Assembly: GCF_003060865.1 (NCBI RefSeq) | Contig: NZ_CP028918.1 | Location: 2,902,001-2,966,000 of the forward strand | DNA length: 64,000 nucleotides | Direction: 5' to 3' | From: Gemmobacter aquarius | Lineage (GTDB): Bacteria > Pseudomonadota > Alphaproteobacteria > Rhodobacterales > Rhodobacteraceae | Shown: piece after piece, positions 9,073 through 19,082 of the stretch | How positions within the stretch are numbered: the first letter of the stretch is position 1 | Layout: every line of letters starts with the position of its first letter | Program-made: the position numbers and the translations under genes | Notes under the pieces: generated by a model | What the model saw: only the letters and a program-made list of their open reading frames with translations | The model's database searches: none | What the model was told of the DNA's origin: nothing

Positions 9073-9591
9073 ATGCGGAAAATCAAAGTCTGGGATCCTG
9101 TGGTCCGCCTGTTTCACTGGTCGCTGGTCGTGGCTTTTGCCGCGAACGCCTTTTACACCAAGCCCGGGCGCGATGTGCACCAATGGGTGGGCTATGCCGT
9201 TGCGGGGCTGATCGCGCTGCGGCTGATCTGGGGGTTGGTCGGCACGCGCCATGCGCGGTTCGCCGATTTCCTGCCTTCGCCCCGCGCGGTGCTGGGGCAG
9301 TTGCGCGATATGGCGACGGGGCGGCGGCATGTGCATGTCGGCCATTCGCCGCTGGGGTCGCTGATGATCTATAACCTGTTGCTGACCATGGCCGCCCTTG
9401 CCGGGTCGGGCTATGCGATGACCACCGTCGCCTTCTTCGGCGTCGAATGGGTCGAGGAGGTGCATGTGGCGCTGGTGACTTGGGCCGAGATCAGCATCGT
9501 GGTGCATGTGCTGGCGGTTGTGGTGGAAAGCCGCAGGCTGGGGATCAACCTTCCGAAGGCGATGGTTACGGGCTACAAGACCTTGCCGTGA
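9073..9591 (+). CDS. Cytochrome b561 family protein
   Basis: A 172-residue membrane protein with four predicted transmembrane helices. The N-terminus KVWDPVVRLFHWSLV has the D-x-x-x-R-x-x-H-W motif of b-type cytochrome subunits, and further histidines suited to haem b ligation appear in DVHQWVGYA, VGHSPLG, EEVHVALV and VVHVLAVV. It probably transfers electrons between the quinone pool and a periplasmic partner. It follows the PepSY gene on the same strand and precedes a LuxR-type regulator, suggesting a three-gene unit. Confidence 0.88.
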   Translation: MRKIKVWDPVVRLFHWSLVVAFAANAFYTKPGRDVHQWVGYAVAGLIALRLIWGLVGTRHARFADFLPSPRAVLGQLRDMATGRRHVHVGHSPLGSLMIYNLLLTMAALAGSGYAMTTVAFFGVEWVEEVHVALVTWAEISIVVHVLAVVVESRRLGINLPKAMVTGYKTLP

Positions 9592-9609
9592 ACCGGAAGG
9601 ACTGGCCCG

Positions 9610-10209
9610 ATGACTGCGCCGATGGATGGCCTGAAATCTGTCCCCGAAAGTGAGACCGAGACTGTTGCGGGGGCCACGAGACGTGACATGACGCTGCGGT
9701 CCCTGCCCCATCGCGGGGACCGGCCCTATGCGCTGGTCGCGCTGATCGTGTTCCAGTGCTTTTGCACGGCGTTCTTCGTCTATGACGTGACCCGCGATCT
9801 GGACGAAGGCTTGACGAGCCTGCTGTACATGCTGCCCGAAGTGGCTGCCACGGTGGGGCTGGTGGCGGGGCTGGTCTTCGAGGTGCGGTCGCTCGTGGGG
9901 CTGTTGCAACGGCAGGCGCGGATGGAGCAGAGCCTTGGCGTGGCGTCGGGCGCATTGGCCGAGGTGATGGAGGGGCATTTCCGGGCATGGGGGCTGACGC
10001 CTTCGGAACAGGACGTGGCGACGTTCACCATCAAGGGCTGTTCGATTGCCGAGATCGCCGCGCTGCGCGGATCGGCAGAAGGCACGGTAAAGACGCATCT
10101 GAACGCGATCTACCGCAAGGCGGGGGTGCAGGGGCGCGGGCAGTTGGTGAGCGTGCTGATCGAGGATCTGATGGGCGGGCCGTTGGTGGCTTCGCCAGAC
10201 AGGTCGTGA
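9610..10209 (+). CDS. Membrane-anchored LuxR-type transcriptional regulator
   Basis: A 199-residue protein with two hydrophobic helices (about residues 38-58 and 68-92), a short helical linker, and a C-terminal LuxR-type helix-turn-helix. The last is recognisable from LTPSEQDVATFTIKGCSIAEI and GTVKTHLNAIYRKAGVQGR. No receiver domain is present, so activation is not by a standard phosphorelay; signals may come through the membrane segments or a partner. An AAGGA box precedes the ATG and it lies 18 bp after the cytochrome gene. Nested inverted repeats follow its stop. Confidence 0.85.
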   Translation: MTAPMDGLKSVPESETETVAGATRRDMTLRSLPHRGDRPYALVALIVFQCFCTAFFVYDVTRDLDEGLTSLLYMLPEVAATVGLVAGLVFEVRSLVGLLQRQARMEQSLGVASGALAEVMEGHFRAWGLTPSEQDVATFTIKGCSIAEIAALRGSAEGTVKTHLNAIYRKAGVQGRGQLVSVLIEDLMGGPLVASPDRS

Positions 10210-10229
10210 GATAACAACGGCAGGGGTTG

Positions 10230-10335
10230 CCCCGTGGCCCAAAGCCACGGGGCGCGCCCGACCCGCCCCGCCGAATCTGTTGGGGGGGGAGGGCGCACGT
10301 ATACGTGCACCCACCCCTCGGTTCGGGCGCGCCCC
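10230..10335. terminator. Nested inverted repeats between convergent luxR-type gene and dapD
   Basis: A perfect 9-bp stem (10230-10238 with 10244-10252, loop CCAAA) lies 20 bp after the regulator gene. A 13-bp inverted repeat (10250-10262 and 10323-10335) encloses a 14-bp perfect palindrome, GCACGTATACGTGC (10295-10308). The location between convergent genes suggests bidirectional termination, but no U-run follows, and the inner palindrome could instead be a protein-binding site. Confidence 0.55.
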
Positions 10336-10358
10336 TATCGGCAGCGCAATATGCGACC

Positions 10359-11186
<828 letters not shown>

Positions 11187-11266
11187 GTTTCCCCCGTTTT
11201 GGTTGGTGTCGGTCTTTGCGCCCCTATAAAGACAGGATTGCCGCCACGCAATCACGAGGGACCGCC

Positions 11267-12127
11267 ATGACCGACGACAGCCGCAGCCACCCGTTCCGCG
11301 ACAGCACGCAGGACGCAGCCGCGGCGGAACGGCTGCCCGACACCGCGCAGACGCGCGCGCCCGCTTACCGTCTGGCCTTTACCGACACCGATTTCATGAT
11401 GCGCGAGGAGTTGCGCCCCGTGCGGTTGCAGCTTGAGCTGCTGAAACCGCAGATGGTGATGGACGAGCGCGGGATCAGATCGACGGTGGTGCTGATGGGG
11501 TCGGCCAGAATTCGTGAAGGCGGGGTGCGTGAAGGCGGGGTGCGCGAAGGCGGGGCCGCTGCGGGGCTGATGCCGTGGTATGCCGAGGCGCGGCGGCTGG
11601 CGGCGATGATCACGGTGGAAAGCCTGAAAAGCTATGGCCGCGAATGGGTGGTGGTGACGGGTGGCGGGCCGGGGATCATGGAAGCGGGCAACCGGGGTGC
11701 TGCCGATGCGGGGGGCCAGTCGATCGGGCTGAACATCGTGCTGCCGCACGAGCAGGCGCCCAACCCCTATGTGACGCCGGACCTGTGCTTCAACTTTCAC
11801 TACTTCGCGATCCGCAAGATGCACTTCCTGATGCGGGCGCGGGCGGTCTGCATCTTTCCGGGGGGCTTTGGCACGCTGGACGAGATGTTCGAGAGCCTGA
11901 CGCTGATCCAGACGGGGCGGATGAAACGGGTGCCGTTCCTGCTGTTCGGTCGGGCCTTTTGGGAAAAGGTGGTGAACTGGCAGGCGCTGGTGGACGAAGG
12001 CGTGATCGGTGCGGGCGATCTGGAGCTGTTTTCCTTTGTCGAGACGGCGGAAGAAGCGATGGCGGCCATGGTCGGCGGCGGGTCGGGCGAACCCTTGGGC
12101 GACACCGCCGCAGGGCGCGCAATCTAG
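11267..12127 (+). CDS. LOG-family / TIGR00730 nucleotide 5'-monophosphate nucleosidase
   Basis: A 286-residue Rossmann-fold protein with both family signatures: [22 protein letters not shown] and [13 protein letters not shown] (PGGxGTxxE). Such proteins release ribose 5-phosphate from nucleoside monophosphates (LOG, PpnN). It is longer than minimal LOG proteins because of about 60 extra N-terminal residues. A 15-bp unit repeated three times (11513-11557) encodes REGGV repeats in an exposed loop and looks like a recent minisatellite expansion. RBS GAGGG precedes the ATG; a terminator-like hairpin follows the gene. Confidence 0.85.
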   Translation: MTDDSRSHPFRDSTQDAAAAERLPDTAQTRAPAYRLAFTDTDFMMREELRPVRLQLELLKPQMVMDERGIRSTVVLMGSARIREGGVREGGVREGGAAAGLMPWYAEARRLAAMITVESLKSYGREWVVVTGGGPGIMEAGNRGAADAGGQSIGLNIVLPHEQAPNPYVTPDLCFNFHYFAIRKMHFLMRARAVCIFPGGFGTLDEMFESLTLIQTGRMKRVPFLLFGRAFWEKVVNWQALVDEGVIGAGDLELFSFVETAEEAMAAMVGGGSGEPLGDTAAGRAI

Positions 12128-12134
12128 GCGGGAA

Positions 12135-12164
12135 GTCCGTGCTTTTTCGAGCACAGACTTTTGT
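12135..12164 (+). terminator. Intrinsic terminator candidate after the LOG-family gene
   Basis: Arms GTCCGTGCT (12135-12143) and AGCACAGAC (12150-12158) pair with one mismatch around a 6-nt loop and are followed by TTTTG. It lies 8 bp after the stop codon. Confidence 0.6.
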
Positions 12165-12323
12165 CGAGGAATCCATACTTTGGTCTGTAAAATACATTTG
12201 AACGGATATCGGGCCTCGTGGGCATGAATTTGCATGCCCGACCGGCTGGCGGATCCTTTGTGACCCGCGACCTGGCGTGAACAGGTCGGCCTGATGCGGG
12301 TGTAGCGATTGATGGAGTGTGTG

Positions 12324-15232
12324 ATGTTCGACGCGATTGTGCGCCGGTTCTGGCGCGGCTTGATGGTTCTATGTCTGTCGGTGACAGCGCTGGTTTCGCC
12401 GAGCGGGCGGGCGGAGGCTATAGGGGCTGTTCCTTTTACAGTCCGAACTCTTGGGACTTGCCAGGTTTGGTTCTGGGGCGAGTTTAATTCCTATGTTCGG
12501 TTGATCCTTCCTACGGGTGAACAATTTGCGGGAGGCACATTGTTCAGTGGCAGCGGCTTAGCGGGTGAGGCTCAAGCCATTACCGAAGCAGGCTTGGCTC
12601 AGTGTGGCCTATCCAATGTGACCATCACTTCCCAAAATGGCGCGGACTCGACCCAGCCGTCGGTCCTTACATGGGAATCATCTTCCGTGCGACAGAAGGG
12701 GGGATTTTGTATGATTACGAATATGCGTTGGTCGGCGCCACCGACACGCTAATTGTGGCAAATAGGACGGCGTTGAACACTGCTCCCACCGCCAATGCTG
12801 GCGGCAACAAGGAGGTGGGGTCGGGAAAGACTGTCACATTGGACGGTTCGGGGTCTGACCCCGACGCAGGGGCTGTTCTGACCTATTCCTGGACCGCGCC
12901 GATCGGTGTGGGAACCTTGTCGAACGCGACCTCTGCGACGCCGGTCTATACAGCGCCCAAGGTACCTGCGGGAACGTCGGATGTCGTCGTCACGTTGACG
13001 CTGACGGTCAGTGACGGCACCGCCTCGGCCACGTCGACGATGCAGGTTACGGTGAAGCCGAACACGGCTCCGGTCGTGAGTGCGGGGGGTGACCTGGAGG
13101 TCGCTTCGGGCGGGCAAGTCTCGTTGAATGCGACGGTGATCGATCCGGATGCGGGCGATGTTGCGGCGATGGGCTATGCCTGGGTTGCGACGCCGGATGG
13201 GCTTTCGTTCAACTGGAGTTCGCCAAGCCCGATGTTCACCGCGCCTGTGCTGGAGGCGAACGCAGCGGATCAGGTTTTCGATCTGACCGTGACGGCTAAT
13301 GACGGAACCAACAGCCACAGCGATACAATGCGGCTTACCGTGACGTCGAAGAAGAACGTGGCGCCTGTCGCGGTGGCGACGAGCAGCGGTGAGGTTGAGG
13401 CGGGCGGGACCATCACGCTGTCAGCGGCAGGGTCGACCGATGCCGACGAGGGTGATGTCGATTCCCTGGACTATGTCTGGGCGCAAACCGGGGGACCGAG
13501 TGTCTTGCTGTTGGGGTCCAACGCGGCCGAGGCGTCGTTCGGTCTGCCCACTCCGCTGCCGACGAATGCGGGTGGCGATCTGGTGTTCACCGTCACGGTG
13601 ACCGACAATGACGGGGCGTCCGACACCGAGACGATCGTGGTCGAACTGCCCGAGCCGCCTGCTTTGGTGGTTACGGCGACCGCGTCGGACGACGCTGTCG
13701 TGACGGGCGGGTTTGTCGGGCTGGAGGCAACCGTATCGGGTGCAGACCCCGAGAGCACGCTGACCTATCAGTGGGAGACGGAATCCGACGTGATGATCGA
13801 CGACCCGGCGATGCAGAATACCTATTTCTTCGCGCCGAACGTCGCCACCAGCATCACGGCCGAGTTCGTGCTGACCGTGACCGAAACCACTGCGAAGAAC
13901 ACGACCCGCACGGCACGCTCGTCGGTATTCGTGACCATCGGACCGAACACGGCACCGGTGATCGTGGTGACCGGGCCTACGACGGCTAAGGAAGGCGAGA
14001 GCGTGACGCTGGACGCCTCGGGATCGACGGATCCGGACGAGAGCAATCTGCGCATCCGCTGGGTCCAGACCGCAGGGCCGACGGTGCTGGAGGAAGAGAT
14101 CGTGAGGGTTGTGGAGAGTGCGGCCCTGACGGAGGATCAGCTTCCGCCGACGTCGAGGGGGGCTGCGATCAGCTTTACCGCCCCCGCCGTGCCAGAAGGC
14201 GAGACGCAGGTTTCGCTGGTGTTCGACGTGATGGTGTCCGACGGGGTCGACACGTCGACCAAGACGGTGACGGTCACGGTGACGCGCGCGGGAGCCGAGG
14301 AACCGGGGACCGATGACGACGAGCGCGAAAAGGTGATCGCCGAAACCGAGGCGCAGATTGACCAGTTCGTGCAGACCCGCATGAACAACCTGATCGGCAC
14401 GCAGCCCGACCTTGGCTCGGTGGTCTCGGGCGGTGACGGGACGGCCAATGTCACCATGTCGTCGATGGGGGGTCAGGTCGACCTCGCCACCGCGCCGGAT
14501 CAGCCGGTCTGGCTGCGGTTGAAAGGCAACTGGTCGACCGTCGGCGGGGCCGAGGGCGACTATGTGCTTGGCGCTGCCGGAACGCATGTGATGGTCGGCG
14601 AAGGGCTGGCGCTTGGGGTCATGGCGCAGGTGGACCATCTGAAGACGGTGGACGGGTTGGCCGTGGCCGAGGGCACCGGTTACCTGATCGGGCCCTATGT
14701 CGTGGCCAAGTTGCCCGACCAACCGCTGGTGGTGCAGGGGCGGCTGCTTTACGGCGCGTCGCAGAACACCTTCTCGCCGCTGGGCACGTTCGAGGACAGT
14801 TTCGACGCCACGCGGCTTTTGGCGCAGTTCGGGGTGTCGGGGCAGATTGCCAAGGGCGATGTGGTCTGGAAACCCAGCCTGCAAGCCGCCTATGCACGCG
14901 AACAGACCGATGCCTATACTGACGGCTTGGGCAATCCGATCGGGGCGGGCGACAACGCGGTGGCGCAGGTTTCGGTCGGGGTCGAAGTGACCTTTCCGCT
15001 GCCGGTGCCTGCGGGGGCCATGACGGCGACATTTGGTCTGTCGGACATCTGGGCGGGCAGCGTCAGCGGCGGGCCTGCGGTTTACGAAGGGCATCGGGGC
15101 AAGGTCAGCTTTGGCGTGAACCGCGTCTTCGGGTCGGGGGCAGAGCTGTCGCTGACCGGAAGCTACGACGGTCTGGGCGCCGACGGCTACGAAAGCCTTG
15201 GTCTGGATCTGGTGTTCCAGCACAAGTTCTGA
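12324..15232 (+). CDS. Autotransporter with PKD/cadherin-like repeats (apparent -1 frameshift near 12.66 kb)
   Basis: The first frame, from ATG 12324 (alternatives 12309, 12312), gives a signal peptide (VRRFWRGLMVLCLSVTALVS to RAEA) and a domain that stays plausible to about NGADSTQPSV, then stops at 12752. The frame one base away carries GIIFRATEGGILYDYEYALVGATDTLIVAN and continues to 15232. One gene with a one-base indel between about 12640 and 12690 explains both. The rest has five Ig-like/PKD repeats, each opening with an N-T-A-P-type stretch (starts near 12774, 13062, 13353, 13650 and 13947). Then follow a short helical linker and a ~280-residue beta-barrel ending in VFQHKF, the terminal Phe expected of outer-membrane proteins. 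It probably displays the repeats on the cell surface. It could be a pseudogene, a sequencing error or phase variation. Confidence 0.75.
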
Positions 15233-15240
15233 AAACCGGT

Positions 15241-15263
15241 TGCGGGGGGTCAGGCCCCCCGCA
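15241..15263. terminator. Bidirectional terminator between the autotransporter and ycaQ
   Basis: A perfect 9-bp stem TGCGGGGGG (15241-15249) with CCCCCCGCA (15255-15263), loop TCAGG. It starts 8 bp after the autotransporter stop and overlaps the stop codon of the convergent glycosylase gene. Confidence 0.65.
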
Positions 15264-16455
15264 GCGAACCTTGCAGCCAGTCGGGCAGGTATTCGACGCG
15301 GTCGCAGCCTGCAAAGACCGCAAGGCGGTGCAGTTCGGCATCGAGCCGTGCGAGGCGCTGTTTGGTGGTGGTAACGCCCGCCTCGGGCCAGAAGGCGCGG
15401 ACGCGCAGGGTGTTTTCGGCGCGGAAGGCCTTGGCGTCGATGCGGCCGATGAGGGTGGCACCTTGGAGCACGGGAAAGACGTAATAGCCGTAGCGGCGTT
15501 TGGCTTCAGGCACGAAAACCTCGATCCGGTAGTGGAAGCCGAACAGGTGTTCGATGCGGTTCCTGTCGCGCAGGGCGGGGTCGAAGGGAGACAGAATCCG
15601 CAGGCGGGCGGGCGGTTCGGGCGGGGTTTCGGTCAGCGTGGCGGGAAAGGCCAAGGCGCGGCGCGGGGTGCCATCGGCACCTGCCACGGTGATTTCGGTG
15701 ACCTCACCGCTTGCGCGGGCGGTGGCGACCCAAGCCTTCACCTCATCGGGGCGCAGGGCGTTCCAGTAGCCGCGCAGTTCGGTTTCATTGGCAAAGCCGA
15801 GATGCGAGAGGGCCGAGCGGCAGGCCCAATCGGTCAGGGCGCTTGCATCTGGGGCGGGGCTGCGATGGGCGGCGGGGATGACGCGTTCGGTCAGGTCATA
15901 GACCTTGCGAAAGCCGTCGCGGCGGGTGATCGCCAATTGGCCGGTGCGCCAGAGCCATTCGAGCGCGGTTTTCGACGGGTGCCAATCCCACCAGCCGCCT
16001 TTGCCACGCACCTCGCCCTCGCCCACATCGGAGGTCGATACGGGGCCGTCGCGGGCGATGCGGTTCAGGATGGTGTCGAATTGCGCGGCATAGCCGTCGC
16101 GGAACCAGCGCTGCCAGTTGTCGCGCAGGCGCAGCGCATCGCGTTCGAAGCGGTGCTGCCAGAAGGGGTAAAGCCGCATGGGCAGGATCGAGGCGTCATG
16201 CGTCCAGTGTTCGAACAGGGCGCGGTCGGTTTCGAGCAAGCGTTTCAGAGCGGGCGGGCGGTAGCTTTGGCGGCGCGACCACAGGATCATGTCATGCGCG
16301 CGGGCGACGGTGTTGATGCTGTCGATCTGCACGAAACCGATGCGGTCGATCAGCGCAGCAAGGTCGGCACCGGTGGCGGGGCCGGAGGAGGATTCGGCCA
16401 GCGCGTGACGGTCGAGGAAGATGCGGCGGGCGGTGGCGTTGTCGATGCGGGTCAT
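15250..16455 (-). CDS. Winged-helix DNA glycosylase of the YcaQ/AlkZ family
   Basis: A 401-residue protein matching the HTH_42 (DUF1006) family. The catalytic Q-x-D motif of the YcaQ branch is seen as FVQIDSI (Gln43, Asp45), and family landmarks HDMILWSRR, FEHWTHDASILP and PFDPALRDR follow. Members excise alkylated bases and unhook interstrand cross-links. The start at 16455 gives the family-typical MTRIDNATARRIFLDRH; the longer open frame reaching 16902 runs through the palindromic repeats and is rejected. Divergent from the Kef-type gene. Confidence 0.9.
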   Translation of the reverse strand: MTRIDNATARRIFLDRHALAESSSGPATGADLAALIDRIGFVQIDSINTVARAHDMILWSRRQSYRPPALKRLLETDRALFEHWTHDASILPMRLYPFWQHRFERDALRLRDNWQRWFRDGYAAQFDTILNRIARDGPVSTSDVGEGEVRGKGGWWDWHPSKTALEWLWRTGQLAITRRDGFRKVYDLTERVIPAAHRSPAPDASALTDWACRSALSHLGFANETELRGYWNALRPDEVKAWVATARASGEVTEITVAGADGTPRRALAFPATLTETPPEPPARLRILSPFDPALRDRNRIEHLFGFHYRIEVFVPEAKRRYGYYVFPVLQGATLIGRIDAKAFRAENTLRVRAFWPEAGVTTTKQRLARLDAELHRLAVFAGCDRVEYLPDWLQGSLRGA

Positions 16456-16495
16456 GGCAGCGAGGGGACGCGGGCGGCGGCCTTGCGTCAACGGG

Positions 16496-16635
16496 GAAAT
16501 TTCTGACGCAGAAATTTCGACCGGAATTTGACGCAAATTCCGGAGGCGCTGCGGAAAAGTTCGCGCTTCGCCAGCAACGGGAGCGACCCGAATTTCTGCG
16601 TCAGAAATTTTGCCGGAATTTGCGTCAAATTCCGG
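16496..16635. repeat. Palindromic hairpin cluster 2 (TG-ACG-CA family)
   Basis: Four hairpins: GAAATTTCTG-ACG (16496-16518) and CCGGAATTTG-ACG (16521-16543), then, after 47 bp, AATTTCTG-CGT (16591-16609) and CCGGAATTTG-CGT (16613-16635). The two halves have opposite loop orientation. It fills most of the 307-bp gap between the divergent glycosylase and Kef-type genes; no gene is seen in that gap. Confidence 0.93.
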
Positions 16636-16762
16636 TCGGGGAACGGGTTTACCGCGTTTTGGGTGCTTGAACCCGGGCAGAGTGTGGTTAGCTGCACCAT
16701 ACACGGAGTCATAGACCGAGCGCCCCGCCCGTCCGGCGGACAAACCAGTTCGAGGAGAACCG

Positions 16763-18001
16763 ATGCCGCATGAAACCCCGCTGATCGCAACCATCGTGGT
16801 CGGCTTGTGCCTTGCCTTTGCGCTGGCGCTGCTGGCGCAGCGGCTGAAGTTACCGTTGATCGCGGGGTATTTGCTGGCAGGGGTTATCGTGGGGCCGTTC
16901 ACGCCGGGTTATGTGGCGGACCAGAAGCTGGCGACCGAACTGGCCGAGCTTGGGGTGATTTTGTTGATGTTCGGGGTGGGGCTGCACTTTTCGGTGCGTG
17001 ACCTGCTAAGCGTCAAGACCATCGCCGTGCCGGGGGCTGTGGGGCAGATCGCGGTGGCGACGGGGGCGGGCGTGCTGCTGGCATGGGCGCTGGGTTGGGG
17101 CCTTGGCGCGGGTGTGATCTTCGGGCTGTCGCTTTCGGTCGCCTCGACGGTCGTGCTGCTGCGGGCCTTGCAGGACCGTGGATTGATCGAGACCGAGCGG
17201 GGCCGGATCGCGGTGGGCTGGCTGATCGTCGAGGATCTGGTGATGGTGGTTTCGCTGGTGCTGATCCCGCCGCTTGCGGGGCTGCTGGGCGGGCAGACGC
17301 AGCCGGTTGACGGGCAAGCGGCGGAAGTGGTGGCGCTGGGGGTCGGGCCGGTGGTCGCGACGCTGCTGGTCACGGCGGCCAAGGTCGGGGCCTTTGTCGC
17401 GCTGATGCTGCTGGTGGGGCAGCGGGTCATTCCTGCCGTTTTGCATTATGTCGCCCATACCGGCAGCCGCGAGTTGTTCCGCCTGTCGGTGCTGGCGATT
17501 GCGCTGGGGGTGGCGTTCGGATCGTCGACGCTGTTTGGTGTCAGTTTCGCGCTGGGGGCGTTCTTTGCCGGTATGGTGATGGCCGGATCGACGCTGAGCC
17601 AGCAGGCCGCACGCGAGACGCTACCGCTGCGCGATGCGTTTGCGGTGTTGTTCTTCGTGTCGGTGGGGATGCTGTTCAACCCGATGGTGGTGGTGACCGC
17701 TCCCTTGGCGCTGGTAGGAACGGTGGTGATTATCGTCGGGATCAAGGCGCTTGCGGCTTATGGCATCGTGGTTGCTTTCGGCTACGAGCGGTCGGTGGCG
17801 CTGACGATTTCGGCGTCATTGGCGCAGATCGGCGAGTTTTCGTTCATCCTGATCGTGATGGGGCTTTCGCTGGGCATCGTACCGCAAGAGGCGAAAGACT
17901 TGGTCGTGGCGGGGGCGATGCTGTCGATCCTTGCCAATCCGCTGCTGTTCCGGATGCTCGACCGCTGGTCGGCGCGGCACGAGGCGAAGGCTGCGGGTTA
18001 A
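16763..18001 (+). CDS. CPA2-family monovalent cation:proton antiporter (Kef/YbaL type)
   Basis: A 412-residue polytopic protein with about 12 transmembrane segments. LKLPLIAGYLLAGVIVGP and GVILLMFGVGLHFS are typical of the Na_H_Exchanger domain of Kef-type transporters, and SASLAQIGEFSFIL is the conserved region near the end. The sequence ends soon after the membrane domain, so the cytosolic RCK/TrkA-N domain of KefB, KefC and YbaL is absent and nucleotide regulation is not expected. RBS GAGGAG precedes the ATG. It converges with the FAD oxidoreductase, overlapping by 4 bp. Confidence 0.88.
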   Translation: MPHETPLIATIVVGLCLAFALALLAQRLKLPLIAGYLLAGVIVGPFTPGYVADQKLATELAELGVILLMFGVGLHFSVRDLLSVKTIAVPGAVGQIAVATGAGVLLAWALGWGLGAGVIFGLSLSVASTVVLLRALQDRGLIETERGRIAVGWLIVEDLVMVVSLVLIPPLAGLLGGQTQPVDGQAAEVVALGVGPVVATLLVTAAKVGAFVALMLLVGQRVIPAVLHYVAHTGSRELFRLSVLAIALGVAFGSSTLFGVSFALGAFFAGMVMAGSTLSQQAARETLPLRDAFAVLFFVSVGMLFNPMVVVTAPLALVGTVVIIVGIKALAAYGIVVAFGYERSVALTISASLAQIGEFSFILIVMGLSLGIVPQEAKDLVVAGAMLSILANPLLFRMLDRWSARHEAKAAG

Positions 18002-19032
18002 AGGTTGTCGGTGACGCGGAAGCCTTGCGGGATGGCGTCATGTCCTGACAGGATCAGGTCGGCCATGGTGGTCGCGACTTTGGGGGCCATGCCGAAGCCG
18101 ATCTTGAAGCCGCCGTTGGCGATGAAGTGCCCCGTGCGGTCGGGCCATTCGCCCAGCATCGGGGCGCGGGTGCGGGCGCGGGGGCGGATGCCGGCCCAGC
18201 GGGCGACGACGGGTGCGCCGTGCAGGGCGGGAAGGGCTGCGAGGGCGCGGGCATGCAGCGCCTCGCCCGAGGCGTCGAAGTCTGGCGTGGTCCAGTGGTT
18301 TTCGGATGTCGAGCCGATGGCGACGGTGCCGTCGGCATGGGGGACGATGTGCAGGCCATCGGTGAAAAGTTGCGGCAGGGTGGCGGCGTCATGGGCCAGT
18401 GACAGGGCTTGGCCCTTGACGCCGGCACCCACGGGTTTGGCAAAATGCTGCGACAGGGTTTGCAGGCCGCTCGCCCCTGTGGCCCAGAGGATCGCGCCCT
18501 GTGCTTGGCCTTCGGCTGTGATTTCGCCGCCCCCTGCGGTGATCGCGGCGGTCAGGGTGGCAAGCGCCATGCGGGGCGAGAGGCGGGCGGTGAGGGTGTC
18601 GTGGATCAACTGGCCTGACGGGCTGACGGGTTCCCAAGGCGCACCCGTGGCGGGGATGACCTGCCAGAGCGCCCTGCCCTGCCACAGGGTTGCGGCCTCG
18701 GCCGCGCGGGCGGTGGCGTGGGCGATTGCCTGGGCATCGGCGAGCGGTTGCAGGCGGCCCGAGCGCAGATAGCCCGTGGGCAAGCCCGATGCCGCGCCGA
18801 CCGCTGCCCACCAGCTTTCGGCCATGAGCAGGCTTTCAAGCTGGAAGGCCTTTTTCGGGTTCCAGTTTTCCGGCACATGCGGGGCGAGCGCGCCGACAAG
18901 CCCGCCCGAGGCCCCTGCCCCCGGCCCGTTCGGGTCGATCACGCGGACGCGGGCGCCACGGGTCAGGGCCGCCCATGCGATGGACAGGCCGAAGATGCCC
19001 GCGCCCATCACTGTCAGATCGACCCTTGCCAT
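17998..19032 (-). CDS. FAD-dependent amino-acid-oxidase-type oxidoreductase (MnmC C-domain-like)
   Basis: A 344-residue DAO-fold protein. The N-terminal VMGAGIFGLSIAWAALTRG is the FAD Rossmann GxGxxG motif, ANGGFKIGFGMAPKVA is near the end, and GSTSENHWTTPDFD matches the region typical of glycine/sarcosine-oxidase and MnmC C-terminal domains. The gene is divergent from mnmD with only 50 bp between. In enterobacteria the two activities form the fused protein MnmC, so it probably makes 5-aminomethyl-uridine from cmnm5-uridine in tRNA; a plain amino-acid oxidase is the alternative. Confidence 0.78.
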   Translation of the reverse strand: MARVDLTVMGAGIFGLSIAWAALTRGARVRVIDPNGPGAGASGGLVGALAPHVPENWNPKKAFQLESLLMAESWWAAVGAASGLPTGYLRSGRLQPLADAQAIAHATARAAEAATLWQGRALWQVIPATGAPWEPVSPSGQLIHDTLTARLSPRMALATLTAAITAGGGEITAEGQAQGAILWATGASGLQTLSQHFAKPVGAGVKGQALSLAHDAATLPQLFTDGLHIVPHADGTVAIGSTSENHWTTPDFDASGEALHARALAALPALHGAPVVARWAGIRPRARTRAPMLGEWPDRTGHFIANGGFKIGFGMAPKVATTMADLILSGHDAIPQGFRVTDNL

Positions 19033-19082
19033 TCCGTAATGCCTTGCCCATGGTCCGCCGCGATTTCTAGGGTTTAGGGCAG

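Noticed and set aside
12309..12752. Separate small secreted protein
   Set aside because: Its N-terminal domain continues in the neighbouring frame with plausible sequence, so it is better explained as the 5' part of one frameshifted gene.
16456..16902. N-terminal extension of the YcaQ-type gene
   Set aside because: The extension runs through the palindromic repeats (FDANSG, ISDAEI peptides) and overlaps the divergent antiporter gene; the family N-terminus begins at 16455.
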